From Cristatella mucedo (lineage: Eukaryota > Bryozoa > Phylactolaemata > Cristatellidae), in NCBI GenBank assembly GCA_009760855.2, contig WPIO01000007.1, forward strand, positions 4,552,001 through 4,616,000: a DNA stretch of 64,000 nt. The letters run 5' to 3'. Position numbers and translations under genes: made by a program. Position 1 is the stretch's first letter, and each line of letters opens with the position of its first letter. Below, one piece after another: positions 48,640 through 60,659 of the stretch. Under the pieces are notes generated by a model. It did no database searches. It was not told where the DNA came from and worked only from the letters and a program-made list of their open reading frames with translations.

Positions 48640-48810
48640 AGCTCCCTGTGGTTGTCGAGTAGACTGTATTGCATTAACGACATTGAATCGTTATATCAAG
48701 TCAAGGGTTCCTCTGATTGCAGTGTTCTGATTTTGTCACTGACTTATAGGTCTCTCCATTTTCTGGCTTCAGACTACCTATCAGAACTATTCCCTAACTA
48801 GGCTAGGCGT
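48640..48810 (+). repeat. Diverged LINE A RT fragment
   Basis: LILSLTYRSLHFLASDYLSE LFPN-like sequence, matching the [25 protein letters not shown] segment. Confidence 0.6.
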
Positions 48811-49070
48811 AGTAACGTCCGCTTTCCTTGACCTGACTTGACGTAGTTTAAAAAGAAGTTAAAAACGCACCAGCGCCTCACAGCATTTGCTGGTTTCTTG
48901 TGACTGGTTCTTTGTGTGGCCGGCAGGTGTCAGTCACATGGCCCGCCGCCGCCGCCGCCGCCGCGACGTCCGCCGTCTACGGGCGAGCGACGCGTCGCTC
49001 TCGCTGCGCCGAGTCGCTCGATCGGCGCGATCTCGCGAGCGCTCGAGCGCGCTCGAGATGGAAAAGCCAG

Positions 49071-50612
49071 TCAGGACGCACACCTGTATTGCCCAAGCAG
49101 TATCTTGCGAAAAGCTTTGCGGAAATCTGGGCTGAAAATAGTGTAGATTATAGGGTTAAGTGCACTGTTGCAGTAGCCGAGCCAGTTGACCAGGTCGAGC
49201 ACGGTCTCGGGCACCTGGCAGCCGCCGCGGCAGAGCGGCATCAGAGCGGCGAACACGAAGAAGGGCAGCCAGCAGACGACGAAGATGCCAGTGATGACGA
49301 GGAGCGTGCGCAAGGCGCGCCGCTCTCGCTTCACGGCCACCTTCTCGCTGCGACGCGCCGCCGGATCGTCCGCGCCGGCGCCGCTGCCGCCGCTACCGGC
49401 GGCGGCGGCGGCGGACGAATTGCCGAGGCGGCGGCCGCCTGCGGGCGCGCGGCTGATGAGTGGCGAGCTCACGAGCTCGCGAGTCGACGAGCCGACGCCT
49501 GCTCGGCGGCGACGGGGCTTCCTCTGCGGCGGCTTCCTCTTGGACGGCGCGCGCTCAGCCGCCTCCGCCGCGGCGGTAGGAGCGACGACTTCACAGTTGT
49601 CGAGCGGCTGGACGTCTTCGCAGCGAAACGTCGTGGCCGTCGCTGGCTCGCGCGGCCGCGGCTGGAGCAGCTTCGTCGTCGGCGCCGCCACCGCCGCAGC
49701 GCGGCCGCAGTCGCCGCCGCCGTTCGGATGACTCGGCGTCGCCCGCGACGCCTTCGCACTGTCGGCGGCTGCTGCGGCTGCTGCGGCTGCGGCCGCGGCG
49801 GGGTTCGGCTCCGAGGCACGACTGTGCAGCCGACTCAGCAGCCGCTCGCGAACGCGCCGACGCACGAGAAAAAAGATCTTCCCGTAGATCGCTATGATGA
49901 CGAGCAGAGGCGCGTAGAAGGCGAGCACGGTCGAGTAGATCGTGTAGCCGATGTCCTGGCTGATGCGGCACACGCCGTCGTCGCCGTACTCGTTGCGCCA
50001 CTCGAACAGCGGCGGGATGCAGACGCACGCCGCCACTCCCCAGGCGAGCGTGACCATGGCGCAGAAGACCAGCGACTGGCGCTTGCCAACCCTCTGCGCA
50101 TACTCGACGTCGGTGACCGTCCAGTAGCGGTCGACGGCGATGGCGACCAGGTGCAGAATGGACGCCGTGCAGAAGAGGACGTCGACGAACACGAAGAAGT
50201 CGCACATGGCCTGACCAAACGGCCAGGCGACGGTGATGAGCTTGACGGCGGTGAGCGGCATCACCAGGACGGCGACGAGCAGGTCGGCGACGGCGAGCGA
50301 GCCGATCAGACGGTTGGCCAGCGTCTTGTGAAGGACCTTCTCGCGAGCGACGGCCAGCACGACGAACACGTTGCCGACGACGGTGCAGAGAATGATGACG
50401 CACAGCAGTATGGCGACGGTCGCGCGGTACGTCAAGTCGCTGGCGACGGCGGATGCGAGATCGCCGCCTTTGCCGGCGCTGCTGCAGTTAGGCTCCGATC
50501 GGGAGCAGTTCAGCCACTGCACGGCGGCGGTGGCTGCGGCGGCGCCGCCGCCGCCGGTCGACGAAACTTCGAGCGAGCCGCCCGCGGTCGTTTGATTGCC
50601 ACGCGCTTCCAT
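49071..50612 (-). CDS. 5-HT1-like serotonin receptor (rhodopsin-family GPCR), intronless
   Basis: One open frame of 513 aa from ATG 50612 (MEARGNQTTAGG) to TGA at 49071; it is the first in-frame ATG. Seven helices: N1.50 (N81), D2.50 (D110), Cys137/Cys215 disulfide pair, amine-binding Asp (D144 in FVDVLFCTASILHL), DRY 161-163, W191, TM5 YTIYSTVLAFYAP (S227, T228, P235), CWLPFF 447-452, NWLGYCNSALNPIIY (Y480, NPIIY 486-490). The DxxxC...DRYW, GYTIYST and NWLGYxNS patterns are those of 5-HT1-type (also 5-HT7-like) receptors, usually Gi-coupled. NxS/T sites lie at the N-terminus. The third intracellular loop is long (about 180 aa) with a 12-Ala run, basic and Ser/Pro-rich blocks. The C-tail is short, with a Cys three residues from the end. 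Ligand and G protein are inferred from family. Confidence 0.93.
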   Translation of the reverse strand: MEARGNQTTAGGSLEVSSTGGGGAAAATAAVQWLNCSRSEPNCSSAGKGGDLASAVASDLTYRATVAILLCVIILCTVVGNVFVVLAVAREKVLHKTLANRLIGSLAVADLLVAVLVMPLTAVKLITVAWPFGQAMCDFFVFVDVLFCTASILHLVAIAVDRYWTVTDVEYAQRVGKRQSLVFCAMVTLAWGVAACVCIPPLFEWRNEYGDDGVCRISQDIGYTIYSTVLAFYAPLLVIIAIYGKIFFLVRRRVRERLLSRLHSRASEPNPAAAAAAAAAAAADSAKASRATPSHPNGGGDCGRAAAVAAPTTKLLQPRPREPATATTFRCEDVQPLDNCEVVAPTAAAEAAERAPSKRKPPQRKPRRRRAGVGSSTRELVSSPLISRAPAGGRRLGNSSAAAAAGSGGSGAGADDPAARRSEKVAVKRERRALRTLLVITGIFVVCWLPFFVFAALMPLCRGGCQVPETVLDLVNWLGYCNSALNPIIYTIFSPDFRKAFRKILLGQYRCAS

Positions 50613-50990
50613 CGGCGTTCTTCTATCGCACTCGAAACGGGCCGAACGTAGCCGAAATCTAGCTGCAGTCGGCCGCCAGCACGACCTTCGATCATGGTCC
50701 TGGCGAAAGAGGACGATTAAACGTGTCAAATGCACGCGCCGCTACGGCTAACTCGCTTGCTTAAGCATGTCGCTTTGAAAGACGGGGAGCGAGAGAGAGG
50801 GAGGAGGAGGAGCGAAGGAGTCGCCACGAGTCGCTAGGCGACGCCACAAGCCCGCGTAATTGCGCCCGACGATCAATCGAGGTCACGAATAGCGTATTAA
50901 GTGCACGCTCGGCGAGTAGAGAGCAGCGTGCCATACCGGTCTCACTTGGCTCGCGTGCACGAGTCTACTCGCGCTGTTTATGACCTCCGC
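50613..50990. other. Region upstream of the GPCR start
   Basis: GC-rich just upstream of the ATG, with a GA-rich run at 50788-50815. Presumed 5' UTR and promoter; no TATA box is obvious. Confidence 0.35.
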
Positions 50991-50994
50991 GCTC

Positions 50995-51330
50995 CTCCAC
51001 CGCGCTCGCATACCACCCGGTTCTCAGCGTTCAATCGTGTCGCCGCTACTAAACTGAAGGCTTTTGATTATCGGGCCTTCTTATCGTATGCACCAAAGGC
51101 CTAGAACGTGCTTTGTCTGTCGTTGCCACCTGAATGATCTTTGCTTCATTTAAGGCTCAGCTACAGACCCACCCGTTCCGTTCAGTTCCCTCAATTCTAT
51201 TTCCTTCTCACATCTTTCTTTTTCGCTGAGCTTGCTTTGCATGCTTTGCATGCTTACCTGCGCGTGATTCAGTGCATATTTCTACAGCGATATCCTACTA
51301 AAACGTTGACCTGAGTGCCTTATCGTGTGC
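50995..51330 (+). repeat. Diverged LINE RT C-terminal remnant
   Basis: RAFLSYAPKA then a stop, followed by NVLCLSLPPE-like and a LRLSYRPTR-like frame, which resembles the SYAAPKLWNSLP...FKSQLKTHLF end of CR1/L2 ORF2. Low identity. Confidence 0.45.
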
Positions 51331-51334
51331 TTCT

Positions 51335-52110
51335 GCATGATGGTCCAAGTATGACATTCACTTGCTTTTGCTTGCTTGTGTAATAATTATAGCGCTCATT
51401 TGATTGACCCGTGGCTATTGCTTGTCTTGCAGTGAGCTGTAGACCTCATGGATTGAGATTCATCTATCTTAAAACGGTATTAAAATGACTTATGGTGTAC
51501 AAATTTACAAGCGGGTTGTCGGCGGCTCACAACTTAATAGGGCTCGCTGTGACCCGGTCTCAGCAAGTGACCCTATCGGTGCCTCTTACATAATGGTTAG
51601 AACAGAACCGTTAAAGGCAGCAAGTGAAGATTCGGCAATAAATTCTGCACTACGAGAACGACAGAACCGAGCGTCAGTGACGAGTTGTGCGCAGAACGAT
51701 AGCGAAAGGCGGCGAGAACTTCTCGCTGTCTGCCTTTCGAGTAAAGTCAGACAGCGAGTTTCTACATCGACGACACGTGACCAATAGAAATAGACAGCTG
51801 GGTCATCGTGACCTTACTAAATCCACTGTTTTCGTAGGCGGCTCGAGTTCATCAGGACTGCTAAGATTAGCTCGGAGCTCCGCTAAGCTTCGCTTTGTAT
51901 GTGGCCACCCACTTAGGGACTTGCCATGGTGCTGAATGACTCTTGCGAACTCTTTTTACTGAGCACAGCAATGCTACGACAGCCAGTGATGGCACCGTCG
52001 CCACCTCCACTGTGCGCTTCTGACACAGCAGGGCCTTCTCAGTGGCAGAAAGCAGCGAAGCGGAGATTGTATCGCCTCGCCAAGTGGATAGTTAGTCACG
52101 TGGGTAGTTA
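51335..52110. other. Intergenic, nothing recognised
   Basis: No convincing coding or repeat similarity. Confidence 0.4.
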
Positions 52111-52120
52111 GTCACGCGAT

Positions 52121-52300
52121 CGGATGTCACGCCTGGGATCAATTCTTTCAAGATATGGCACAAGTGTAAGGCAAGATGCAGGTCGATAATTGAACAGTAC
52201 TTCAGCATTCAGAGGCGGTTGCTTCAAAATGAACCACAAAATTGCTGTTTTCAACTGAGTCTTTGAAAACAGAATTCCTAATGATAAGTTAAAAAATGTC
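52121..52300 (-). repeat. LINE RT N-terminal fragment
   Basis: In minus frame: TQLKTAILWFILKQPPLNAE then VLFNYRPASCLTLVPYLERI, matching the RT start motif (KPxLDxEVLxNYRPVSNLxFL) of these LINE families. Confidence 0.65.
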
Positions 52301-52650
52301 TTCCATAATGGAGAATGGGTGAACTTTGCTCTTAGCATGCAATGTAGAGGAAGTTTGGTCGAGCATTCTCTCATTGGCTGACTAGTGGAAAGAATTAAAA
52401 ACGCCATTTATATACTTAATGTAAAGGCGGCAAAAGAACTTGCAAGGACCGCGTAAATTCGAAGCCGAGGATCTGCGTTGCATTCTTTTTGTGCATCGGT
52501 GGTTCTGTCTCTGGTGTGCCATATGGCATCCCACAGTTCTCCGCACTCGTGAGGAGGTTGACATTGATAATGACAACAATTGGCTCATGCGAGCGCATAA
52601 TTTACGGACATGCTAATAGATATACAATACCAGCGTACGTTATTATGCGA

Positions 52651-52656
<6 letters not shown>

Positions 52657-52742
<86 letters not shown>
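52657..52742. repeat. (AT)n microsatellite
   Basis: AT dinucleotides with a short ATGTATATGT interruption. Confidence 0.96.
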
Positions 52743-52745
<3 letters not shown>

Positions 52746-52859
52746 TACCGAAGAGTATGGTTTATATACAGAGATCCCGCGCAATTTGCTAATATGCATG
52801 CGAACAAAAACATGCACTCTCACAGTTGAAGTTGAAAACTAATGTGAAAATAAATGATT

Positions 52860-53930
52860 TAAATATAAATCCATTTGTCCCATAAAGGCAATCACTGCTG
52901 ATTCACTAGCCTGATCTGATCGATGGTAAGACAGCAAGGGAAAATTTTAATGAAAATGGCAAAATGCACTCTCGTAGGTGACCTGTGTAAATCAGTACAC
53001 AAGAAAACAAAAAGTGAGAAGATAATAAACTTTAATAGCAATGGATCAGTAACTTAAAGAAATTAAAGCTCGTAGAATATGTGTGCAAATCCTGTCATGA
53101 ACTGTCATGAACTCTGTTAAGAACTGCATTGGCTTTGTATCATTATCGGCTCAGCTCAAAATGCAAATGCTAGTGCTTAGGTTTTCCTGCGAGCCAGTTG
53201 GGTATTTTCTTTGTTCCTGTTCCTCTTCGCGCAAAATGCATGCTACTATAGAGGTTCTTACTAGCCGATAATCCTGACTGTCTTCTCGTGAGTCCTTTTG
53301 ACATTCTGGTCTGGCTGGTCTGAAATTTGCCTGCTTTAGTTTGCCTCTCTAAGCATGATACCACCCATTTGATTAAGCCATGGTCACTGCCTGTTAGCAG
53401 CAATCTGTAAAGCTTCAGCGAAAAGATTCAGTTCTCTTAGGACTTTATGCCAATAACCTGTTAATTGTATAATAACCTTTAACTATCACAGACGAATACG
53501 AAAAAAGCAATATAAACAGCCACTTCGCGTCGCATTGCCGAAAGTCTACGAACACGTAATTGTTTGTCAAGCTCAATAACAGAAAATATTTTTAAATTTT
53601 CTTCTTATGAAGTTTTTTTCTAATTGAAGATGTACTGCAAGACTGCCCTTCTGTGAGGCTGGCTTTCAGCTAGATCAGTGGGTTTTCAGGGACGCCTTTC
53701 CAGGCAAATTTGGAGTTCTCTGTAATTTGTCACCCAAATAAGCATCCCTGTAGACAGTGCTGGTACAAATACTTTACCCATTCTACGAATAAAAAAAAGT
53801 CCCAAGCACTGCAGTCTCTTACAAGATCAAGTCCAATAATAAGATAAAACAGATTGGATTAATACGAGGAAGCAATACATGCTGCAAATTGTCCATGCTG
53901 CTACTTTGGTTAGCTTACTAGGAGTAAAAG
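52860..53930. other. Intergenic, nothing recognised
   Basis: AT-rich. No supported feature, apart from a faint tail-like AGATTCAGTTCTCTTAGGAC near 53430. Confidence 0.35.
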
Positions 53931-53943
53931 AAAATTAAGCCTA

Positions 53944-54107
53944 TTTAACAACTTCATTTATATGGAGAAAGGAGAACCTTCATGGCTATTATCACGATTG
54001 CAGTTGACAGTGAGTGCATGATCACCCACAGCAGGACTCCAATCCACGACCTGGATCGTGAAGAGCGAGCACCTTACCTCCTGGGCTAAGACCCAGGGGC
54101 CAGTAAT
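53944..54107 (-). repeat. SINE2 copy
   Basis: Degraded tail at left (TTAACAACTTCATTTATATG), B box region CACGACCTGGATCGTGAAGA preceded by CTCCAATC, A box GCGAGCACCTTACCTCCTGG. Confidence 0.65.
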
Positions 54108-54248
54108 TAACTCACTTTGCTATTTCTAATGAGTTTGAAAGCAGTTGCAGTCTTTGAAGGAAATAATTTGGTATCCTGATTTGACTGCGGTGAAGGAGAA
54201 ATTTTGATAAGCCACGAGCCACTTAAAAAGTCAGCTCTAAACATTGCG

Positions 54249-54897
54249 AGTGAGCCTGTGGGCTCGCTTTGCTGAGTCATTGTAGAAATACAATACTGTA
54301 CATAAATTTACGCATTTATTACCTCTTGTTACACTGTGTTTTTTGTCGTCGAGTGAGCCTGTGGACTTGCTTACGTGTAATTCTCAACTCAATTTAGGTG
54401 TTAACTTGAACAGGATCTCACGCCTTCTACGGCTCAGAAGCACTGCGCTCCGATTGGCTACCATTAGGCCTCGCGCCTAACAGCAGATACGCTGCGCTCT
54501 GATTCGGTAGCCAAGGTCAGGGAAGGCCATCTTGCCGTGTGGCGGACTTTCTCGCTTTAGAAATTAATAGGGTGCATAGTCTCGTGCCTAGCAGCAGGAA
54601 CGCTGGGCTCTGATTCGCTAGCCAAGGCTGGAGAGCCATCATCTTGCCACGCGGTGGACTTTCTCGCTTTAATTAATAGGTTATACAACCGTACTCAGCA
54701 ATGTTAGTTCTTAACTTAAGTCAGACGTTAACTTGAACAGGAACTCCTGCCATCTGCGATTCATGAACGCTGCGGTCCGATTGGCTACCATCATGTCTCG
54801 CGCCTAGCAGTCGGATGACTGCGTTCTGATTCGCTAGCCAAGGTCGGAGGCCGCCATTTTGCAGCGTGACGGACTTCCTCGCTTTACTTAGTAAAAA
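54249..54897 (+). repeat. Repeat family D cluster (tandem units)
   Basis: Two about 170-bp units, 54402-54572 and 54727-54897, both start GTTAACTTGAACAGG and end near CTCGCTTTA. Both contain CCGATTGGCTACCAT, CTCGCGCCTA, CTCTGATTCG/TTCTGATTCG and a GCCATCTTG/GCCATTTTG block. A half unit (54580-54683) lies between them. To the left, two TGAGCCTGTGG leaders (54249 and 54353) match the left parts of the 31.7 and 32.0 kb copies. Confidence 0.72.
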
Positions 54898-54899
54898 AG

Positions 54900-55840
54900 T
54901 CCGGCGCTTCTAACGGAATGCATAAGGTTTGAGAAATCCGGTTTTTGCATGCATAGACGCAGACTAACCATGGTTTAAGACTATGCAAAAAATTGACAGC
55001 TTAGTTAGAGTGACAAAATAGCCAGCCTCGTTTCCTGAAGAAAAAAGAACTGGAACCGCAGACAAGTGCTTTGAAAGTCTCGGCAAATACGTCAAACGTT
55101 TAAACTATGGTGATATGCACACATTTAAAATATTACGAATACTATTTAGAATATATCGAGATTCTGATGCAATAAATTCAACTTGTTCATTTTAAAAATT
55201 AGTAAATTAGTAACGTAGGAAATAACGTAAAATAATTCTTCCTTCCCCTTTTTATTCAAAAACTAAGGGTATTCTTACTTTCTACTGCGTCATTGATTTC
55301 TTGAATTGTGTCAAATTATGTAAATCCTACGTTTTTTCTTGCTCAAATTAGCATGGTTTAAACCCCGAAGGACTGCTGAAACAAATATCCTATACGATTT
55401 TTGAGACCCGTTGTTAGATAGGGGATACTTTAAGCGTACAGTAAATATTACTTCCAAGTGTTCAGATGATGCTACAAGATTCATATCTTTAAAAAATTTC
55501 TATCATGCTTGAAGCTAGAAATAGCCCCAGATACTTAAAAAAATGATCATTTTGCATGTTTCTACAACTGTTAAGAAAAAAGGCGTTAGCCCGATTTGTT
55601 AGAAATGCATTGTTACCTCACGTGAGTTCAATATTTTGTTGAAGGTTTGGTAGCCAACAGTCCATAAACACTAAAATATCTGATTTTGTTGGAACAAGTT
55701 TTTGTGATGGAACTGTAAGCAACTACTGTAAACTTCTGCACGTGAATCTATATGTGCAATTCCGCAAAGTCACAATGACTAAGTGGCTGCTATACTGGAG
55801 ATTTGTGCGAAGCACAATAAAAGCTAATGCGATTGGCAAC
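54900..55840. other. AT-rich intergenic DNA
   Basis: No supported feature. Confidence 0.4.
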
Positions 55841-55949
55841 GCGTAATCGGTGCCAATAAGCGGCAGCGTATTACAAGCGCTTTGGCATGACGGCGGCGAC
55901 ATTCGCCTGTCAAAATTATGGATTACAAATTCCGCGGCTACCTACAGAT

Positions 55950-56450
55950 CTCCTAAAGTGTACCGCAATCCGTTTGAGGCTCTGAAATATCAAATTTCTC
56001 AAAGCACGGCTGAGCTCCTCCATAACTTGATGAAACTGCTGCATCAGTTCCAGCCTCCTCATGCCTTTGCGTCCTCTATGAATAATAAGTTAGCTGTTCG
56101 AATATTGAGCTTAAAGACCGTTGGCGATAGAGGCTTTGGCGCTGCAGGTCCAAGACTGTAGAACTCACTACCATACTTCTTACGCAACGACATCTAGTCT
56201 CCTGCTTCCGGCTAAGGCATATCAGTTACAGCCGTCCTGAGCTGCTACTACTACGTTAGTCACTACCTCAACTGCTCACATGGCTCAGCTTAGCATCTCA
56301 CTATCTTATCGCTGCGTGAGATGAAATAGTTGGCAACCGCTTGCGTACCAAAAGCCACTTTGAGTGCACTATAGAAAACTCTCATCTATTACTTACAGTT
56401 AGTCTATGTGGCTGTGTGAAGTTATATATAGAGATAAATTTCACTACGTT
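55950..56450 (+). pseudogene. LINE family B 3' fragment, degenerate
   Basis: STAELLHNLMKLLHQFQPPH then NNKLAVRILSLKTVGDRGFG at 56000-56160, followed by family B 3' UTR (CAGTTACAGCCGTCCTGAGC, CACTATAGAAAACTCTCATC) and a degraded tail. Confidence 0.72.
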
Positions 56451-56858
56451 AAAAAACATCTATGCATGACAGCGTGCGGGTGCGCTGTGCTGCCAGCGAT
56501 CTAGGCAAAGAGGCTTAAAGGAGGAGATTGGAGGATAGCAGATGTAAAAATGCATTGAAAATGCACAGATTTGAGCAAATGAGGCAGCAAAATGTCGGCA
56601 GTTGCACAAAATAAAAATGGCATTGGCGTGAATTGTTTAGTGACCCGACACTTAAGCTCGATCGATTGAAATGACTGTCAACCCCACTGGACATTATGAA
56701 CATCCAGCACCACCCATTGGATATGCGATGGGCCCTAAGGATCACAGATATCTCACTGCTTGCATACGCAAAAACACATTTCCGCCGTCTAATGTGTATA
56801 TTCAAGTTAAACATTTTAATACATCTTATATATGTATATACATATGCATATCTATTTA

Positions 56859-56861
<3 letters not shown>

Positions 56862-56938
<77 letters not shown>
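56862..56938. repeat. (AT)n microsatellite
   Basis: Perfect AT dinucleotide run. Confidence 0.97.
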
Positions 56939-56943
<5 letters not shown>

Positions 56944-56959
56944 TTTGAACAGCAGCTGA

Positions 56960-57760
56960 TCATGTGTGTGGAAAGTACCTGCAGCATGAATAGGAAGGCC
57001 AGATGCGATTCTATGTCTGAGGGAGATAAGGAAGAACTCGAAACAATTTAAAATTGATAATTATATAATTGAAAAGGAAAAATAATTTTCATCGCACGCA
57101 GACCCAGAACTAGGCTGAAATACTGTACACGATGTAGACCTCGAGGTCCGAATTCCGAGGCATCTTCCAGAGCTTCCTAGTAGCTCGAAGCTTTGCAAAC
57201 TGTGAACTTCATTATTTTAAGCACGTAAGCTCGTCTCTTTAATTTTGGTCGCTCGTGAAGACGATACCGTATTTGAAAATGCAAGTGCTCTTCGGTCAAA
57301 ATAATTAGTAAGAAAATAAATTATGGTACATTAACTCAGTTTAAATGCACGCACCGCTTAAATAGCTGTATGCAGCTAAGATAAGAGTAGCTGAGAAGTG
57401 AGGCTTTTGGAGTATGCAACGAACAGGCAGCTAGGCAGGACCAGTAAGATGAGCTTGAAAAATTGTAGTGCAAAATCGTAGCTTTTACTGACACGAATGG
57501 TTGCTCATTGAGCGGAATTACGACATAATTTCGTCGTTGGACACCCCCTGGAAGGCAGCCCTGGTCACTTCCCGCTATATGGGGCGAATGACCTTTTTTA
57601 ACTTGGCTACATCCTTTAAGAAACCTAAAATGAAAGTGATAACTGACTATATTTACTGATATATTTACTAAACAAAGCTTACTGGTTTATTGAGTCAAAC
57701 GTAGGTTGATGGACGTCTAGACACTATCCCACGGACCTCAATAATAATTAGGTCTCCCTT
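56960..57760. other. Intergenic, nothing recognised
   Basis: No supported feature. Confidence 0.4.
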
Positions 57761-57767
57761 TTATCAA

Positions 57768-57917
57768 GAATTATATATACATTTAATTAATTTGCATAGC
57801 GCCCCGAGATAACTTAATCACTATTCAGGCGCTTCACATGGCCTTGGGGCTCGAGCCCACGACCTCAGCCAGACCTCGATCGGGGCGAGCACCTTAACCG
57901 CTGGATTCAAACCAGCT
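57768..57917 (-). repeat. SINE1 copy, near complete
   Basis: Tail AGCGCCCCGAGATAACTTAA and TCACTATTCAGGCGCTTCAC, B box GGGGCTCGAGCCCACGACCT, A box GAGCACCTTAACCGCTGGAT. Confidence 0.88.
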
Positions 57918-57919
57918 TG

Positions 57920-60280
57920 TACTCCTTAAGGGAAAAGTGAGTCCGTCTGCTCATTGCCGGTGAAAAATTGCAATAATCTTTCAGGATGATCATGTGTTTT
58001 TCATATTTTTAAGATGCGATGGCGTCTTTTTTAAGACAGAGCTGAAATATGGGAAGCTATTTGTCAGTTATCCGTTTCCCTTGTTACCACACACAGTAAC
58101 TGGTATGTCGCTGACTCACAAGTCAGTGGTATAGTTGCTGCCGTCAAATCAACAACTAAGCAATATTTTATTTTCATTTTATTTGAGATGGTTCTTTCTT
58201 TGTACAGTAACACAATGGATATTTAATGACTATTGAGTTGAATATATTACAAAATATTGTTGTATATCATGCGGAAACCCTTGATCGTTCTGGTGGTTGA
58301 TTAGAATTTTGCCACATTTTTCGAATCATCAGTTACGCGACTCTGCCCTCGAGCTGCATCGCGATAATCAGCACACATTCTTACACTATATTTTCCATGT
58401 CAGTATGTCAGTATCCCAAGAAAATCTCGTACGTCCTATAAGGACCTTACTCTAATTTTAATACTCATTGGGTTTGAGAGATAATTCATTTTATTCGTGA
58501 CCCGATTTGATCAGCTCGCCCCTGATTAAAAAATGCAAAAAAATTTCTCGACTGGCATTCGTCAAAAAAGAACAGCTAATCTTCCTTCTAGTCACTTGCA
58601 TACAAGCCGTTCCTCGATTTACGTTGGACCTTTGCGGTTCTATGTCAAATGTGATCGCTCGAGAGTGCTCGCTCCGGAGAACTGCAGCCGCTTCGTCTCC
58701 TCGACCCGTTACAATCGGCCAAGATTGGGCGATAAGGCCAGGCGCCGAGCGTCGTCCTCCGAACGAGGCCCCGACGTTAAAGCGGCTCGGCAAAAGGCGA
58801 GCGAGGCGTCCCCTGCCGGCGACTACTCTGGGAACTTTCAACAGTGGATCGTACCCCGTTTTCGAGTTGACGAACCTAAGTAAACATCGACGTCGCGCTT
58901 GCTGTTAGACAGATTCTGGCAATGGCGCTTTTAATGAGCCAAAGTCAGGACCAGAGGAGTCCGTTGGGAAATTCGAATGAAGGAGAGCGACGAGAACTGC
59001 ACCCGGGGCCGTTCAGATCGGACCTGGGCAGTCGCCGCGCGAGGGGGTCTGCTCGAGTGGCCGTCGGGCAGTCGTCGCGGGCGAGCTGCTCTCCATAGCG
59101 AGGCGAAAAGGCCGCTCAGCGAGTTCGCTCCTACAGCTCCGACGCTCGCTCGCTACGCTCTGGCGCAGCTGCCGCAGCTGCCCGCGGGCTAGAGCAGCAG
59201 CTGCGGCAGCTTCGAGAGTCGGAGTAGCACGGTCGGGCGCTACTTGGCTCCGCCTCGTTTCTTCGAAGCCCTCTAGTATTGCAGCAGGACAATGGCCGTG
59301 GCTATGGCTGCGACGCTTACTCGGGCCTGCCAAGCTGCCGAGCAGCTCCGCAGCTTGGAAAGGTGACCCGGATCGAGCACTCAGCGAGCCGACTAGACCA
59401 GAATGTGGTGGCAATGTGGATGCAAGCAATGCGCGGCAGTCTATGGGATGAGCATGTGCTCATGCGGTGCCGCTAGGTCTCCTCTCGATCGCGGGAATGC
59501 CAACGCCGTGCCCTGTATACCCAAGCCAGCTTTGGAGTGCATGCTCGGTTGCATTGCTGTCCCTAACTGCTACCTCAGTCTCCAAGAAGAATCGGGCTCC
59601 AAACTCCTACATTACAGCAAGCGAAATTATTGATAAATAAATCAATAATTAGTTGATACTGCTGTCGGCGAAGCACCATTCCCTACGTGGCTCCGCCGCC
59701 GCCGCCGCCGAGTGCCTCGGCGAGCGGTGGATTAGCGAATGGATTAGCATGTGGATATGGATACCGTCAATACCTGACTGGCTCTCAAGTTGACCATAGC
59801 GTAAAATTGTGTTGTAGAAAGTTGCTCGTAAATAAACAAAAAAGTGTCTACCAGTGGGGACTGCCACGCGTCAGTTTCATTATAAGTAAAAAAAAGTATG
59901 CTCATTTTTCACGTTGCTGCATTTTCTGACTAACTCGTCGAGCATAAGGCTCAGTATACTCGTCACACTAAGTCACAATTTATGCGCCTACGTCATAGTT
60001 ATATTGCTGCGGAGCAATTGCGTTCGTGGGTTGACTGGGTAATTGTGAGTAAGATCGCATTAGAGCACTTGCTCAAACAATGGTAATGGTTGTTTAGCTT
60101 ATGAAAATTTTAGCATCGCACCTTCAAACTTAAATGTCGAGTGATGCGGCAAGTGTATCCGAGTGAGCGAAAAAGCACCTGGAAAAGCAAAAAAAAGCAC
60201 CTTTTCAAATGGATGCAATGAGACATCTGCTCCTTAAAGTGGTCGCTGGAATTCTCTGTCCTGGCTGGACTTTCTCGGCA
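57920..60280. other. Intergenic; GC-rich block at 58640-59450
   Basis: Mostly AT-rich. A CpG-rich block at 58640-59450 opens chance frames on both strands with no recognised protein. It could mark a promoter of an unseen gene. A (CCG)n run lies at 59695-59710. Confidence 0.35.
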
Positions 60281-60289
60281 GTCAAATCA

Positions 60290-60655
60290 GCCACTGCTTC
60301 ACGCACTCGAGACAAAAGTTATAGCAACATCTTTGCTTAGACCACGTTGCCAAGTAGGCCATTTCAGTTCATATGCTCCCAGAGCCTGGAACTTAGTCCC
60401 GAATGACGTCACGACATCCCATGACTTGACATTTAAAGACAAGCTATAAACGCACCTGTTTCTCGCACCACTTGGTGGGTTTGTGATTCGTCCTTTGTAT
60501 GCCTATGTGTGCTGAAACTGTGAAAGTTACTAATAACCATATTTACATGTTGACAGTATGCATGTTACCTCTAACCATTTGATCAAGCTTCCTTTACAGT
60601 GCATGCCTAGAAATGATAAAGTTCTCCGAGGGTGCTAAACAAATTTATTATTATT
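60290..60655 (+). repeat. LINE family A 3' end, plus strand
   Basis: CATATGCTCCCAGAGCCTGG, TGACGTCACGACATCCCATG (end of ORF2), 3' UTR TAACCATATTTACATGTTGA, tail AAGTTCTCCGAGGGTGCTAA and (ATT)n. It parallels 17560-17881. Confidence 0.75.
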
Positions 60656-60659
60656 GCTA

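Noticed and set aside
48900-50651. A 583-codon plus-strand open frame opposite the GPCR
   Set aside because: It is antisense to a clear serotonin-receptor gene, is low-complexity Arg/Ala/Asp-rich, and matches nothing. It is a GC-driven shadow.
58491-58908. Overlapping frames of 116-133 codons on both strands
   Set aside because: They sit in a CpG-rich block with no recognisable domain or splice context. Left as a possible promoter region only.
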